This document shows, one piece after another, positions 35,634 to 44,769 of a DNA stretch of 64,000 nucleotides. The position numbers and the translations under genes were made by a program. The notes beneath the pieces were generated by a model that was given only the letters and a program-made list of their open reading frames with translations, was not told the origin of the DNA and did no database searches. The DNA comes from Arthrobacter agilis (GTDB lineage: Bacteria > Actinomycetota > Actinomycetes > Actinomycetales > Micrococcaceae), in NCBI RefSeq assembly GCF_006494655.1, contig NZ_VHIM01000001.1:553266-617265 (forward strand), read 5' to 3'. The stretch's first letter is position 1. Every line of letters begins with the position of its first letter.

Positions 35634-36425
35634 ATGACCCACGACGACGGCGCACTCTTCGACCTTCCCGTCACCCCCGCCGCCGGGGCACCGACGTCCT
35701 CCGCCGACGAATCCGTCTTCCCCTTCGCGGCCCCTGCCGGCGTCGCTGATCTCGTCGCGCCGGACTGGGTGCCGGCACTCGAGCCGCTGCAACCCGTGCT
35801 GCACGCACTGGCCACCGCCCTGGCCGCAGATCTCGCTCGCGGAGCGCGTGTCCTGCCCGACTCCCACGACATCCTCCGCGCCTTCACCACTCGCCTCGCA
35901 GAGGTGCGGGTGGTCATCGTGGGGCAGGACCCCTACCCCACCGTGGGGCATGCCGTGGGGTTGAGCTTTTCCGTGCATCCGGCCGTGCGTCCCGTCCCCC
36001 GGAGCCTTGCCAACATCTACCGGGAACTCTCCTCCGACACTGGCGCCGCCGTCCCCGCATCCGGAGATCTTTCCGGCTGGGCCGCGCAGGGGGTACTCCT
36101 GCTGAACCGGGTCCTGACGGTGCGCGCCGGCGAGGCCGCATCGCATCGCGGACTCGGCTGGGAACAGGTCACCGACGCCGCCGTCCGCGCACTCGTCGCC
36201 AGGGGCGGCCCGCTCGTCGCCGTGCTGTGGGGCAAGGACGCCCAGCGGCTCAAGCCGCTCCTGGGCGCCACACCGACCATCGAATCCGCGCATCCCAGCC
36301 CGTTGTCGGCGTCGAGGGGGTTCTTCGGCTCACGGCCGTTCACCCGCGTCAACAGCCTGCTCGCCGAGCAGGGAGCTGACCCGATCGAGTGGGCGAGGAC
36401 GTCCGCCGTCGTCCGCACCCCCTAG
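35634..36425 (+). CDS. ung: Uracil-DNA glycosylase
   Basis: A 263-residue family 1 uracil-DNA glycosylase that removes uracil from DNA as the first step of base-excision repair. The water-activating motif GQDPYP is at residues 97-102 (Asp99), and [17 protein letters not shown] is the leucine-loop motif. [11 protein letters not shown] and [17 protein letters not shown] are also conserved. I start at ATG 35634; an in-frame ATG at 35583 would add 17 residues. It is convergent with the ThrE gene and divergent from DUF3263. Confidence 0.95.
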   Translation: MTHDDGALFDLPVTPAAGAPTSSADESVFPFAAPAGVADLVAPDWVPALEPLQPVLHALATALAADLARGARVLPDSHDILRAFTTRLAEVRVVIVGQDPYPTVGHAVGLSFSVHPAVRPVPRSLANIYRELSSDTGAAVPASGDLSGWAAQGVLLLNRVLTVRAGEAASHRGLGWEQVTDAAVRALVARGGPLVAVLWGKDAQRLKPLLGATPTIESAHPSPLSASRGFFGSRPFTRVNSLLAEQGADPIEWARTSAVVRTP

Positions 36426-36461
36426 TTCGCCCAGCCGGGGCAGCACGCGCGGTCGTCCGCA

Positions 36462-38147
36462 TCAGCGGCGCCTGTTCCGCTGCCGTTCGTTGGAACTGAG
36501 CTTGCGCGTGAAGGGCCTCGCGACATTGTCACCGAGCACCACTCCGGCGGCGATCGCCAGGACCACGGTCAGGGCGTTGAACAGCCCGAGTGCGCCGTCG
36601 TTGACCACCTCGGCATCGAGGGTCAGCATGTACATGGAGCGGAAGATCGTCAGCCCGGGGTAGAGGAACAGCACGGCGGGCACCGCGACCACGAGTTGCG
36701 GCGCTCCCAGCCGGAGCGCGACGACTCGGGACAGGGCTCCGATGAGGATCGCGGCGAGCGCGGGAGCCAGACGGTACCCCACGCCCGCGGCCGTGGCGCT
36801 CACGAGCAGGAGGTACCCGGCAACGGCCACGAGGGACGTCGGGATGACCAGCTTCACGTCCGTCTGCTCGGCGATGCAGATCATGGCCACGGCCACGAAG
36901 GTCAGGACGGCCACCGCGGGCCACGGGTACTGCGATCCCGACGATTCGATGACCTCGAGGGGCGGGATGCCCAGGGCGGCCCCTGCGACGAGGGCGACCG
37001 CGATCCCCGCCACCAGGGCGGCGAAGATGAGGACCGCCGAGAGGAACCGGCCCGCCGCCGTGACGGGGAAGCCGTTGATCGCATCCTGGGTCGCTGAGAC
37101 CAGCCGCCCGGTCGGCAGGAGCAGGAGGATGCCGCCCACCACCACGAGCGCGGGCGAGATGGGGACCTCCAACCACCAGAAGAGGAGGGCGATGAGGGTG
37201 ACCAGCGCAGAGCTCGTCGCCACCGAGAAGAACTCCGGAACGCGCCACTCGCCCAGCTTCCGGCTCACCAGGTCCACCAGGATGCAACTGACGAAGCCGA
37301 TGAGTGAACCGAGCGGTGTCCCTCCCACGAAGGCCACGATCGCCGCCGAGAAGATGCCGAAGGCCGCCGTGACCATCCAGCGGGGGAAGGGTTTGGGGCG
37401 GTGCGTGATCTCGTCGAGCCGCTGGGCAGCCTCGGTCCGGGAGACGCCGCCGTCGGCGATGTCCGAGACGAGGCGGTGGATGGCCGTGAGACCGGCGTAG
37501 TTGTTGGTCCACGACCGGACGACCCGGAGCACCGTGGTGGGCGTCTGGTCCTTCGCCGAGTAGTTGAGCACCACCGACTGGTTGGTGATGTCCACCTCGA
37601 TGTTCTCGAGACCGAAGGCTGCGGTGACAGCGATGATGCTGGTCTCGACCTCGAGGGCACCCGCGCCGTACCGGAACATCGTCTCGGCGAGGTTCAGGGC
37701 GAAGTCGAGGGCCTTGCGCGCACTGGCGTCGGGACCTCCGGCCTGGATGGTCGGATTAGCGTACGGACTTCCCGCGAGCCGCTCCACGATGCTCATGGCC
37801 TGCGTGGGCGGCGCCTCCCCCTGCACGAGCCGGCGCAGCATGCTGCGGGCGGCCGCATTGGGGCGGCTGGATGCCGGCACTTTCTGGGGAGTGGTGGGCA
37901 GGGCATCCGTGGGGCGCGGAGCGGGCTGGCGCTGGCGGCTCTGGCGGGGCGTCTTCGGCTCGGCCGCGGAGCGTCCCGACGGGGCGTCAGGAGAGGCGGG
38001 GGGACGCCGTTTCCTGCTGCTCCCCAGCTTCTTCTTCTGGTCCTCGGGTGGATCGAAGGGGCGCTGGATGAGCGGCAGGGCCTCGGCCACGGGCGAAGGG
38101 TTGGTGGAGGGCGATCGGCCGTCCCCGGGAGTGGAACCGTCTTTCAC
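36462..38147 (-). CDS. Threonine/serine exporter ThrE family protein
   Basis: A 561-residue membrane exporter of the ThrE family. A long disordered, basic and Pro-rich N-terminus (residues 1-105) precedes a soluble domain (ALDFALNLAETMFRYGAGALEVETSI) and about ten membrane helices from residue 250 on (RWMVTAAFGIFSAAIVAFVGGTPLGSLIGF and others). ThrE of Corynebacterium glutamicum exports threonine and serine. Start GTG 38147 overlaps no other gene but has only a weak AAGGCGG upstream. The Fem-type gene lies 45 bp upstream on the same strand. Confidence 0.88.
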   Translation of the reverse strand: MKDGSTPGDGRSPSTNPSPVAEALPLIQRPFDPPEDQKKKLGSSRKRRPPASPDAPSGRSAAEPKTPRQSRQRQPAPRPTDALPTTPQKVPASSRPNAAARSMLRRLVQGEAPPTQAMSIVERLAGSPYANPTIQAGGPDASARKALDFALNLAETMFRYGAGALEVETSIIAVTAAFGLENIEVDITNQSVVLNYSAKDQTPTTVLRVVRSWTNNYAGLTAIHRLVSDIADGGVSRTEAAQRLDEITHRPKPFPRWMVTAAFGIFSAAIVAFVGGTPLGSLIGFVSCILVDLVSRKLGEWRVPEFFSVATSSALVTLIALLFWWLEVPISPALVVVGGILLLLPTGRLVSATQDAINGFPVTAAGRFLSAVLIFAALVAGIAVALVAGAALGIPPLEVIESSGSQYPWPAVAVLTFVAVAMICIAEQTDVKLVIPTSLVAVAGYLLLVSATAAGVGYRLAPALAAILIGALSRVVALRLGAPQLVVAVPAVLFLYPGLTIFRSMYMLTLDAEVVNDGALGLFNALTVVLAIAAGVVLGDNVARPFTRKLSSNERQRNRRR

Positions 38148-38192
38148 AGCCGCCTTTCATGCGTGCTCTCCCGCGGCGATCCGCGGCATTCC

Positions 38193-39266
38193 TCAGTAGA
38201 ACGGCTGGTGCGTGCGTCGCCAGTGGATCTGGCGGGCCACGCGCTCGGCGATCGTGTTCCACACACGATACTTCCAGCCGCTGACCACGAGGTCGAAGCA
38301 GCCGGCATAGTCCGTCACAGTCTTCGTGAAACTCGTCTTGAACAGCCCCAGGCCATGATGCGGATGGTCCGTGTCCTTGAGCCTGTCGCTCGGCGGAGTG
38401 CCGCAGAAGTCGTACTCCACGATGCCGAACTCGTCCTTGAGATCGTTGATGGCGGTCCACTGCACCAGGTGCGAGTCCCCGTACTGCGAGCGCCCCGGGC
38501 GCGATCCGCCGTCCTTGTAGGTGCCCTTGGAGCCGTAGTTGACGACGAAGGCGCCCACGGAGGGCTGCCCGTCCTCGTGGACGAAGTAGAAGCGTCCCTG
38601 ACCGGCGTCCACGAAATTCTGCCAGAAGCGGCTGTAGTACTCGAAGGACCGCATACGGGCCGCGGAGCGATCCTCGATGTGCGACATCAGCGCGTACATC
38701 GCGCGGAAGGTGTCCTCCGTCGGTTCCATCCGCTGCACCTCGACGCCTTCACGGATGGCCCGCCGGACCGCGTTCCGGCCCCGCGAATGCAGCGTGCGCA
38801 GCAACTGGTTGGACTCCGGCGTGGTGTCGAGGAGGGCCGTGCTGTCATTGGGCTGCAGGTTGAAGGTCTTCACCAGTCCGGCGACACGGAACGTCTCGCG
38901 CAGCTCGGGGGTGTCGACGAGGTCGGGCTCCACCTTGATCGCGAACACGTTGTGCCTCTCACGGCGCGCGAGCTCGGCGACGGCCTGCGCCGCGGCGGGC
39001 ACGTGGCCGGGGTCCGTCACGGCGGGACCCTTGATGAGGTACCACAGCGCTCCGACGACGGGCACCTTCTTCTCCAGGACCAAAGCGTGGCTCGTGTAGT
39101 CGGGTCCCTCCAGGACGACGAACCGGGGCCGCCAGCCGTGGTGGGACTTCACCTCGGCGAATGCCCTGGACTGGAGCATGTTGCCCCCGCCGGGGTTCCC
39201 GGTGACGAGCGAATCCCAGTTCTGCTGCTCCGTCCCGGTAGCGAAACGAGCGCTGAAGTGGGCCAC
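38193..39266 (-). CDS. Fem family (FemABX) peptidoglycan-bridge aminoacyltransferase
   Basis: A 357-residue protein with two GNAT-like lobes. The N-lobe has NMLQSRAFAEVKSHHGWRPRFVVL, and the C-lobe includes RNAVRRAIREGVEV and SHLVQWTAINDLKDEFGIVEYDFCGTPP. Fem proteins add amino acids from aminoacyl-tRNA to the cross-bridge of peptidoglycan precursors at the membrane face. In actinobacteria with branched bridges the residue added varies (Ala, Ser, Thr or others). GTG start. Neighbour ThrE exporter may be unrelated. Confidence 0.9.
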   Translation of the reverse strand: MAHFSARFATGTEQQNWDSLVTGNPGGGNMLQSRAFAEVKSHHGWRPRFVVLEGPDYTSHALVLEKKVPVVGALWYLIKGPAVTDPGHVPAAAQAVAELARRERHNVFAIKVEPDLVDTPELRETFRVAGLVKTFNLQPNDSTALLDTTPESNQLLRTLHSRGRNAVRRAIREGVEVQRMEPTEDTFRAMYALMSHIEDRSAARMRSFEYYSRFWQNFVDAGQGRFYFVHEDGQPSVGAFVVNYGSKGTYKDGGSRPGRSQYGDSHLVQWTAINDLKDEFGIVEYDFCGTPPSDRLKDTDHPHHGLGLFKTSFTKTVTDYAGCFDLVVSGWKYRVWNTIAERVARQIHWRRTHQPFY

Positions 39267-39401
39267 GATTCCTCATTCACTGGTCGGCTGCAACGGCAAG
39301 GTCGCGGTCAAGTCTAGCGGCTGCACGGTACCGCCCCTGCGCCGTGCCATGGAAGTTGCCCCAGGAAACGGACCTCCCTGTACTCGGATGCTCAGGGTGG
39401 T

Positions 39402-39407
39402 TAGCAT
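39402..39407 (+). promoter_or_regulatory. -10 element of a probable leaderless promoter
   Basis: TAGCAT lies 7 nt before the ATG at 39415; only a weak CGGGA is between them. Confidence 0.4.
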
Positions 39408-39414
39408 CGGGACC

Positions 39415-40419
39415 ATGGACTTCAGATACCTCGGAAACAGCGGCTTCAAGATTTCGGAAATCACGTACGGCAACTGGCTCACGCACGGATCGCAGGTGGA
39501 GAACGACGTCGCGACGCAGTGCGTGCGGGCAGCGCTCGACGTCGGGATCACCACCTTCGACACCGCCGACGTCTACGCGAACACGGCCGCGGAGACCGTC
39601 CTCGGGGAGGCGCTGAAGGGTGAGCGCCGCCAGTCCCTGGAGATCTTCACGAAGGTCTGGGGGCCCACCGGCCCCAAGGGACACAACGACGTCGGGCTCT
39701 CCCGCAAGCACATCATGGAGTCGATCGACGGCTCGCTGCAGCGCCTGCAGACCGACTACGTGGACCTCTACCAGGCACACCGGCACGACCACGAGACTCC
39801 CCTCGAGGAGACCATGCAGGCCTTCGCGGACATCGTGCGCCAGGGCAAGGCCCTCTACATCGGCGTGAGCGAGTGGACTGCCCAGCAGATCCGCGACGGG
39901 CACGCGCTCGCCAAGGACCTCGGCTTCCAGCTCATCTCCAACCAGCCGCAGTACTCGATGCTGTGGCGCGTCATCGACGGTGAGGTCGTGCCGACCTCGG
40001 AGGAACTGGGCCTGTCACAGATCGTCTGGTCGCCGGTGGCGCAGGGTGTGCTCACGGGCAAGTACAAGCCCGGACAGCAACCCGAGCAGGGCACACGGGC
40101 TTCGGACGACAAGGGCGGCGCCGACATGATCAAGCGCTGGATGGACGACGACGTCCTCACCGGCGTCCAGAAGCTCGCCCCGATCGCCGACGGCGTAGGC
40201 CTGACCATGGCGCAGCTCGCTATCGCCTGGGTGCTGCAGAACAAGAACGTCGCCTCGGCGATCATCGGGGCATCGCGCCCCGAGCAGGTGGAATCGAACG
40301 CCGTCGCCGCGGGCGTCACGCTCGAGGACGACGTCATGAAGGCCATCGACGACGCGATCGGCGACCTCGCCGAGACCGATGTCGCGAAGACGGTCTCGCC
40401 CGAGCAGCGGCCCGCCTGA
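39415..40419 (+). CDS. Aldo/keto reductase (Kv-beta/YghZ-like)
   Basis: A 334-residue NADPH-dependent oxidoreductase with a TIM-barrel fold. The catalytic tetrad shows as Asp and Tyr in TTFDTADVYA, Lys in IFTKVWG and His in YQAHRHDHETPLEE. GASRPEQVESNAVA near the C-terminus binds NADPH. The first strand MDFRYLGNSGFKISEITYGNW marks the Kv-beta-like subgroup. It overlaps the epimerase gene by one base (TGATG). The substrate is unknown; carbonyl detoxification is likely. Confidence 0.9.
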   Translation: MDFRYLGNSGFKISEITYGNWLTHGSQVENDVATQCVRAALDVGITTFDTADVYANTAAETVLGEALKGERRQSLEIFTKVWGPTGPKGHNDVGLSRKHIMESIDGSLQRLQTDYVDLYQAHRHDHETPLEETMQAFADIVRQGKALYIGVSEWTAQQIRDGHALAKDLGFQLISNQPQYSMLWRVIDGEVVPTSEELGLSQIVWSPVAQGVLTGKYKPGQQPEQGTRASDDKGGADMIKRWMDDDVLTGVQKLAPIADGVGLTMAQLAIAWVLQNKNVASAIIGASRPEQVESNAVAAGVTLEDDVMKAIDDAIGDLAETDVAKTVSPEQRPA

Positions 40420-41273
40420 TGGCGCCGCTCACGGTCGCCGTCACCGGCTCCAACGGCAAGCTCGGCCGCAGCGTGGTGCGGGGTCTCCGCGAGGCCGGGC
40501 ACACCGTCGTCGAGCTGGACCAGTACGGCGAGCGCAGCGCGTCCTTCCTCCGGATCGACCTGCGCGACTACGGCCAGGTCGCCGACGCCTTCCAGGGCGT
40601 CGACGACAAGTACGACACGCTGGACGCCGTGGTGCACCTCGGTGCCATCCCGGCGCCCGGGCTCCAGGCGGACGCCGCGACGTTCCACAACAACATGACG
40701 GCCACGTACAACGTGTTCCAGGCGTGCCGGAGAGCCGGCATCAAGCGGATCGTCTACGCCTCCAGCGAGACGGTGCTGGGCCTCCCGTTCGACACGCCAC
40801 CGCCGTACATCCCGGTGGACGAGGAGTACCCGGCCCGGCCCGAGAGCACCTACTCGCTCGTCAAGCACCTGGAGGAACAGCTCGCGATCGAACTGACCCG
40901 CTGGGACCCCGAACTGAGCATCACGGCTCTCCGCTTCTCCAACGTCATGGATCCGGCCGATTATGCCGAGTTCCCGTCCTTCGACGCCGATGCGACCGCG
41001 CGCAAGTGGAACCTGTGGGGCTACATCGACGGGCGGGACGGCGCCCAGGCGGTGGACCGCGCCCTGCAGAACGCGGCGCCGGGGTTCGACCGCTTCATCA
41101 TCGCGGCGGCGGACACCGTGATGAGCCGCCCGAGCGCCGATCTGGCCGCCGAGGTGTTCCCCGGTGTCGAGGTGACGCGCGAGGTGGGCGAGCACGAGAC
41201 CCTCCTGTCGATCACGAAGGCACGTCGCGTCCTCGGGTTCGATCCGCAGCACAGCTGGCGCGACCACGTGTGA
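40419..41273 (+). CDS. NAD(P)-dependent epimerase/dehydratase (extended SDR)
   Basis: A 284-residue extended short-chain dehydrogenase. Rossmann glycine motif GSNGKLGRSVV is near residue 9; IVYASSETVLG holds the catalytic serine; YSLVKHLEEQL carries the Tyr-x-x-x-Lys pair. The C-terminal part (DPADYAEFPSF, GYIDGRDGAQA) binds the sugar or other substrate. Its ATG overlaps the stop of the aldo/keto reductase, so the two are translated together and may act in one carbohydrate pathway. Confidence 0.9.
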   Translation: MAPLTVAVTGSNGKLGRSVVRGLREAGHTVVELDQYGERSASFLRIDLRDYGQVADAFQGVDDKYDTLDAVVHLGAIPAPGLQADAATFHNNMTATYNVFQACRRAGIKRIVYASSETVLGLPFDTPPPYIPVDEEYPARPESTYSLVKHLEEQLAIELTRWDPELSITALRFSNVMDPADYAEFPSFDADATARKWNLWGYIDGRDGAQAVDRALQNAAPGFDRFIIAAADTVMSRPSADLAAEVFPGVEVTREVGEHETLLSITKARRVLGFDPQHSWRDHV

Positions 41274-41330
41274 CCCGTCCCGGGAGGGGTATCCGGGGGC
41301 CAGCCCCACCCCGGTCCACCCCGACGGAAT

Positions 41331-41348
41331 TCATCAGCAGGCTGATGA
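41331..41348. promoter_or_regulatory. Perfect palindrome TCATCAGC-AG-GCTGATGA
   Basis: An 18-bp sequence with an exact 8-bp dyad, 54 bp before the DUF5709 start codon. Related sequences lie at 45368-45384 and 52503-52519, also near the starts of small genes. Probable operator or unusual promoter element; the factor is unknown. Confidence 0.5.
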
Positions 41349-41401
41349 CTTCGCTAGGCTGATGCTTGAACGCTGCGCAGCACCGACGAAAGGCAGAGAA
41401 C

Positions 41402-41854
41402 ATGACTGAGAACCTTCCCGACGAGGAACTGACCATCGTGGGCGAGGACCCCGAGGTGCCGAACGATTCGCTCGCACCCGAGGCCTTCGACCCGGTCCTC
41501 GAGGGCCAGCCGGACGCCTACGAGGACGCGGCGGAGCTGAACCCGGACCGCTGGCAGGAGGATCCGCTCCTGCAGGACGAGCCCACCGTGACCGAGAGCG
41601 GCGACGACGAGAACGGCGTGTCCGGCGTCGGCGAGGAGGGGGTCCTCAGCGACCAGACGCTCCGCGACGAGACCGCCGAGGCCCGCTACGAGCACGGTGA
41701 GGAGCAGGTTCCTCCGGATGAGCCGATGCTCGGCGAGGCGGCCGCCGACGTCGATTTCGGCATGATGGACGACGACGACGTCGACGCCAGCGACGACCCC
41801 GCCAACCGCGGCGGCTCACCGCTGAGCGGGATGGACCAGGAGGACGTCAGCTAG
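41402..41854 (+). CDS. DUF5709 family acidic protein
   Basis: A 150-residue, strongly acidic, hydrophilic protein with no membrane segment. It starts MTENLPDEELTIVGEDPEVPND; EGVLSDQTLRDETAEARYEHG and the Asp-rich MMDDDDVDASDDPANRGG are prominent. DUF5709 is an actinobacterial family without known activity; its composition resembles intrinsically disordered stress proteins. It is a single gene between the epimerase and an MFS gene, with a strong terminator after it and the TCATCAGC palindrome in front. Confidence 0.85.
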   Translation: MTENLPDEELTIVGEDPEVPNDSLAPEAFDPVLEGQPDAYEDAAELNPDRWQEDPLLQDEPTVTESGDDENGVSGVGEEGVLSDQTLRDETAEARYEHGEEQVPPDEPMLGEAAADVDFGMMDDDDVDASDDPANRGGSPLSGMDQEDVS

Positions 41855-41876
41855 CGACGCCGCACCCGGTTCAGAC

Positions 41877-41909
41877 GGAGCCCCGGACAGGTCACCTGTC
41901 CGGGGCTCC
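41877..41909. terminator. Bidirectional terminator after DUF5709
   Basis: A perfect 14-bp stem GGAGCCCCGGACAG with its complement and a 5-nt loop GTCAC. It lies in the 108-bp gap between convergent DUF5709 and MFS genes. Confidence 0.8.
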
Positions 41910-41962
41910 GGCGTCTCCGCGGCCGGACGCGCTGACCGATCGGGCTCACTCCACGGCCGAGC

Positions 41963-43432
41963 TCACGGTGCGTCCGGAATCGTCCTCGAGGCGTGCAGCG
42001 CTCCGGGCGCCGCCGGCGGACCGTCGACGGCACAGTGGCTGGGATACTCATTCTCCGCGACCCGGGGGTTCCGGATGGTCAGCGCGGCGAGCATGCCTCC
42101 GACGACCAGCACCACCGCCCCGATGATGCAGGCGGTGTCGAATCCTGCCGCGAACACGGGGGGATCGGTGTAGGCGTCGCCGGTGAGCCCGGCGGCCGCG
42201 GGCAGGACGGCGATCGCGATCAGGCCCGCGGCCCGGGCCACCGCGTTGTTCACCCCGGAGGCGAGGCCCGCCTGCCGCTCCGGTACCGCAGAGAGCGCCG
42301 TGGACGTCAGGGGCGCGACGAGGAGGGACAGCCCGAGCCCGAGGACGAGCACCGACGGAAGGACGTCGATGAGATAGGAGGCACCGGGACCGATGCGCAG
42401 CATGAGCACGAGTGCCACCGCGCACAGCAGGGGTCCGACTGCCATCGGTCCCCGCGGTCCGATCCGTGCGCTCAGCGCGCCCGCTCGCGGGGAGAGCACC
42501 AGCATCAGGGCGGTGATCGGCAGCATCGCGATCCCGGCGGCGACGGGGCTGAAGCCCGAGACCACCTGGAGGTGGACGACGAGCAGGAAGAAGATGCCAC
42601 CGAACACCGCGTAGATGAGGAAGGTGACGGCGTTCGCCGCACTGAACTGGCGGTTCGCGAAGATCCGCAGGGGCATCATCGGATGCCCGGAGCGCCCTTC
42701 CACGAGAAGGAAGGCCGCGGCGGCGGCGAGCCCGAGGACGCCCGATCCGACGACGGCCGGGGAGCCGGCTCCCTGCGTGGGTGCCTCGATCAGGGCATAG
42801 GTGGTGCCGGCCAGGGCGAGCGCTCCGAGGACCGCTCCCGCGACGTCGAGCCGGCCGGTCGCGTCCGCATCCCGCGTCTCGGGCACGTGCCGTAGCGCGA
42901 TCCACACGACGGCAGCGGCGATGGGCACGTTGAGGAGGAAGATCCAGCGCCAGGAGACGCTCTCCACCAGCCATCCGCCGAGGAAGGGACCGATCGCCGT
43001 CGCCACCCCGCCGAGCCCCGACCACGCACCGATGGCCCGCGCGCGATCCTCTCCCGAGAACGCGGCCTGGATGATGGCCAGGCTCCCGGGCGTCAGCAAC
43101 GCGCCCCCAACACCCTGCAGGGCCCGCGCGGCGATGAGCAGCCCTGCGTCGGGCGCCATGCCGCAGAGCAGCGACGCCACGGCGAACCAGATCACACCGA
43201 TGACGAAGATCCGGCGCCGGCCGAACCTGTCCCCGAGGGAGCCGCCGAGCAGGATGAACGAGGCGAGCGTCAGGGTGTAGCCGGTCACGATCCACTGCAG
43301 GGCGGCGAAGTCCGTTCCGAGGTCGGCCCCGATGGTCGGCAGGGCCACGTTCACCACGGTCGCGTCGATTCCCGCAATCCCGGAGCCGAGGACCGTCGCG
43401 AGGAGCACCCACCGTCCGGGTGCCGTGTTCAT
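41963..43432 (-). CDS. DHA2-family MFS drug/proton antiporter (EmrB/QacA type)
   Basis: A 489-residue efflux pump with fourteen membrane helices. Motifs: GIDATVVNVALPTIGADLG (motif D1, helix 1), LGGSLGDRFGRRR (motif A), and GGVATAIGPFLGGWLVE (antiporter motif C). I start at ATG 43432, with GGTGAG 7 nt upstream; the frame also allows ATG 43447. It lies back to back with the Old Yellow Enzyme gene. Likely exports small toxic compounds; exact substrates unknown. Confidence 0.9.
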   Translation of the reverse strand: MNTAPGRWVLLATVLGSGIAGIDATVVNVALPTIGADLGTDFAALQWIVTGYTLTLASFILLGGSLGDRFGRRRIFVIGVIWFAVASLLCGMAPDAGLLIAARALQGVGGALLTPGSLAIIQAAFSGEDRARAIGAWSGLGGVATAIGPFLGGWLVESVSWRWIFLLNVPIAAAVVWIALRHVPETRDADATGRLDVAGAVLGALALAGTTYALIEAPTQGAGSPAVVGSGVLGLAAAAAFLLVEGRSGHPMMPLRIFANRQFSAANAVTFLIYAVFGGIFFLLVVHLQVVSGFSPVAAGIAMLPITALMLVLSPRAGALSARIGPRGPMAVGPLLCAVALVLMLRIGPGASYLIDVLPSVLVLGLGLSLLVAPLTSTALSAVPERQAGLASGVNNAVARAAGLIAIAVLPAAAGLTGDAYTDPPVFAAGFDTACIIGAVVLVVGGMLAALTIRNPRVAENEYPSHCAVDGPPAAPGALHASRTIPDAP

Positions 43433-43677
43433 GCGGATCTCACCCATGTCGCATCGTCATCGCCCGCCGAATCCTCGCGTCCCGCCGAGCCGCGGGAACA
43501 CGCACAGTGTCCCACCGCGCCCGGTCCCACACCACCGGCCGGGGGCGATCCACCCAGGCGAGTGCGGCCGGGCAGGACCCACGGTGGGCGGCGTGACGAG
43601 CAGCACATGAGGAATAGCCTCCTGCGGTAGCCGGTTCCTGATCAGTAGGACCCACCCCCGTCAGGAAGCAGGACCAC

Positions 43678-44769
43678 GTGAAGCTGTTCTCCCCCCTCAC
43701 CCTCGGTACGCTCGAACTCCCCAACCGCGTCGTGATGGCCCCCCTCACCCGGGTGCGCTCCGGAGACGCCGGGATCCCGGGCGACATCGTCGTGGAGCAC
43801 TACCGTCAGCGCGCGTCGCTGGGACTGATCGTCAGCGAGGGCACCTACCCGAGCCACGCGGGCCAGGGCTTCCCCGGGCAACCCGGCCTCGTCGAGGACG
43901 AGCAGCTCGCGGGCTGGAAGCGCGTCACCGACGCCGTCCACGACGACGGCGGCCGCATCGTGGCCCAGGTCATGCATGCAGGCCGCGTGACCCACGCCGA
44001 CACCAATGGCGGCTACGAGGTCGTGGCGCCGAGCGCCATCGCCATCGACGGCACCACGCGCACGAGCACAGGCAAGCAGCCGTACCCCGTGCCGCACGCA
44101 CTCACCACCGAGGAACTGCCCGGGATCATCGAGGAGTTCGTCACTGCCTCGCGCAGGGCGATCGACGTCGCGGGATTCGACGGCGTGGAACTGCACGGCG
44201 CCAACGGCTATCTCCTGCACGAGTTCCTCTCCCCCGAGTCCAACCAGCGTGACGACGCCTTCGGAGGATCGCCGGAGAAGCGCGCCCGGTTCGTGATCGA
44301 GCTGGTCCGCGCCGTGGCTGCCGAGGTGGGAGCGGACAAGGTGGGACTGCGCGTCTCGCCGGCCCACAACATCCAGGATGCCCTCGAGACCGAGGCAGCC
44401 GATGTGCATGCCACCTACGGAACACTCGTGGACGCGCTCGCTCCGCTCGGCCTCGCCTACCTCAGCGTGCTGCACGCCGAACCGACGGGCGAGCTCGTTC
44501 AGGACCTCAGGAAGCGCTTCGGCGGGCCCATGCTGATCAACAGCGGCTTCGGCGTCATCACCAACCGCGAGGAAGCCATCGCGATCCTCGAGGACGGCGT
44601 GGGCGATGCCGTCGTCGTCGGCCGTCCCGCCATCGCGAATCCGGATCTCGCCCGCCGCTGGCGTGAGAACCTCCCCGAGAACGAGCCGAATGCGGCGACG
44701 TTCTACTCGACCGGCGCGGAGGGCTACACCGACTACCCGTTCTACGACGGGACCGCGAACGCCAACTAG
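43678..44769 (+). CDS. NADH:flavin oxidoreductase, Old Yellow Enzyme/alkene reductase
   Basis: A 363-residue FMN enzyme that reduces activated C=C bonds, nitro groups or nitrate esters with NAD(P)H. Hallmarks: LELPNRVVMAPLTRVRS at the start, QVMHAGRV, GFDGVELHGANGYLLHEFLSP with the substrate-binding His-x-x-Asn pair, and DDAFGGSPEKRARF. GTG start with AGGA 6 nt upstream. The stop codon overlaps by 3 nt the stop of the opposite-strand membrane protein gene. It probably takes part in stress or electrophile detoxification. Confidence 0.92.
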   Translation: MKLFSPLTLGTLELPNRVVMAPLTRVRSGDAGIPGDIVVEHYRQRASLGLIVSEGTYPSHAGQGFPGQPGLVEDEQLAGWKRVTDAVHDDGGRIVAQVMHAGRVTHADTNGGYEVVAPSAIAIDGTTRTSTGKQPYPVPHALTTEELPGIIEEFVTASRRAIDVAGFDGVELHGANGYLLHEFLSPESNQRDDAFGGSPEKRARFVIELVRAVAAEVGADKVGLRVSPAHNIQDALETEAADVHATYGTLVDALAPLGLAYLSVLHAEPTGELVQDLRKRFGGPMLINSGFGVITNREEAIAILEDGVGDAVVVGRPAIANPDLARRWRENLPENEPNAATFYSTGAEGYTDYPFYDGTANAN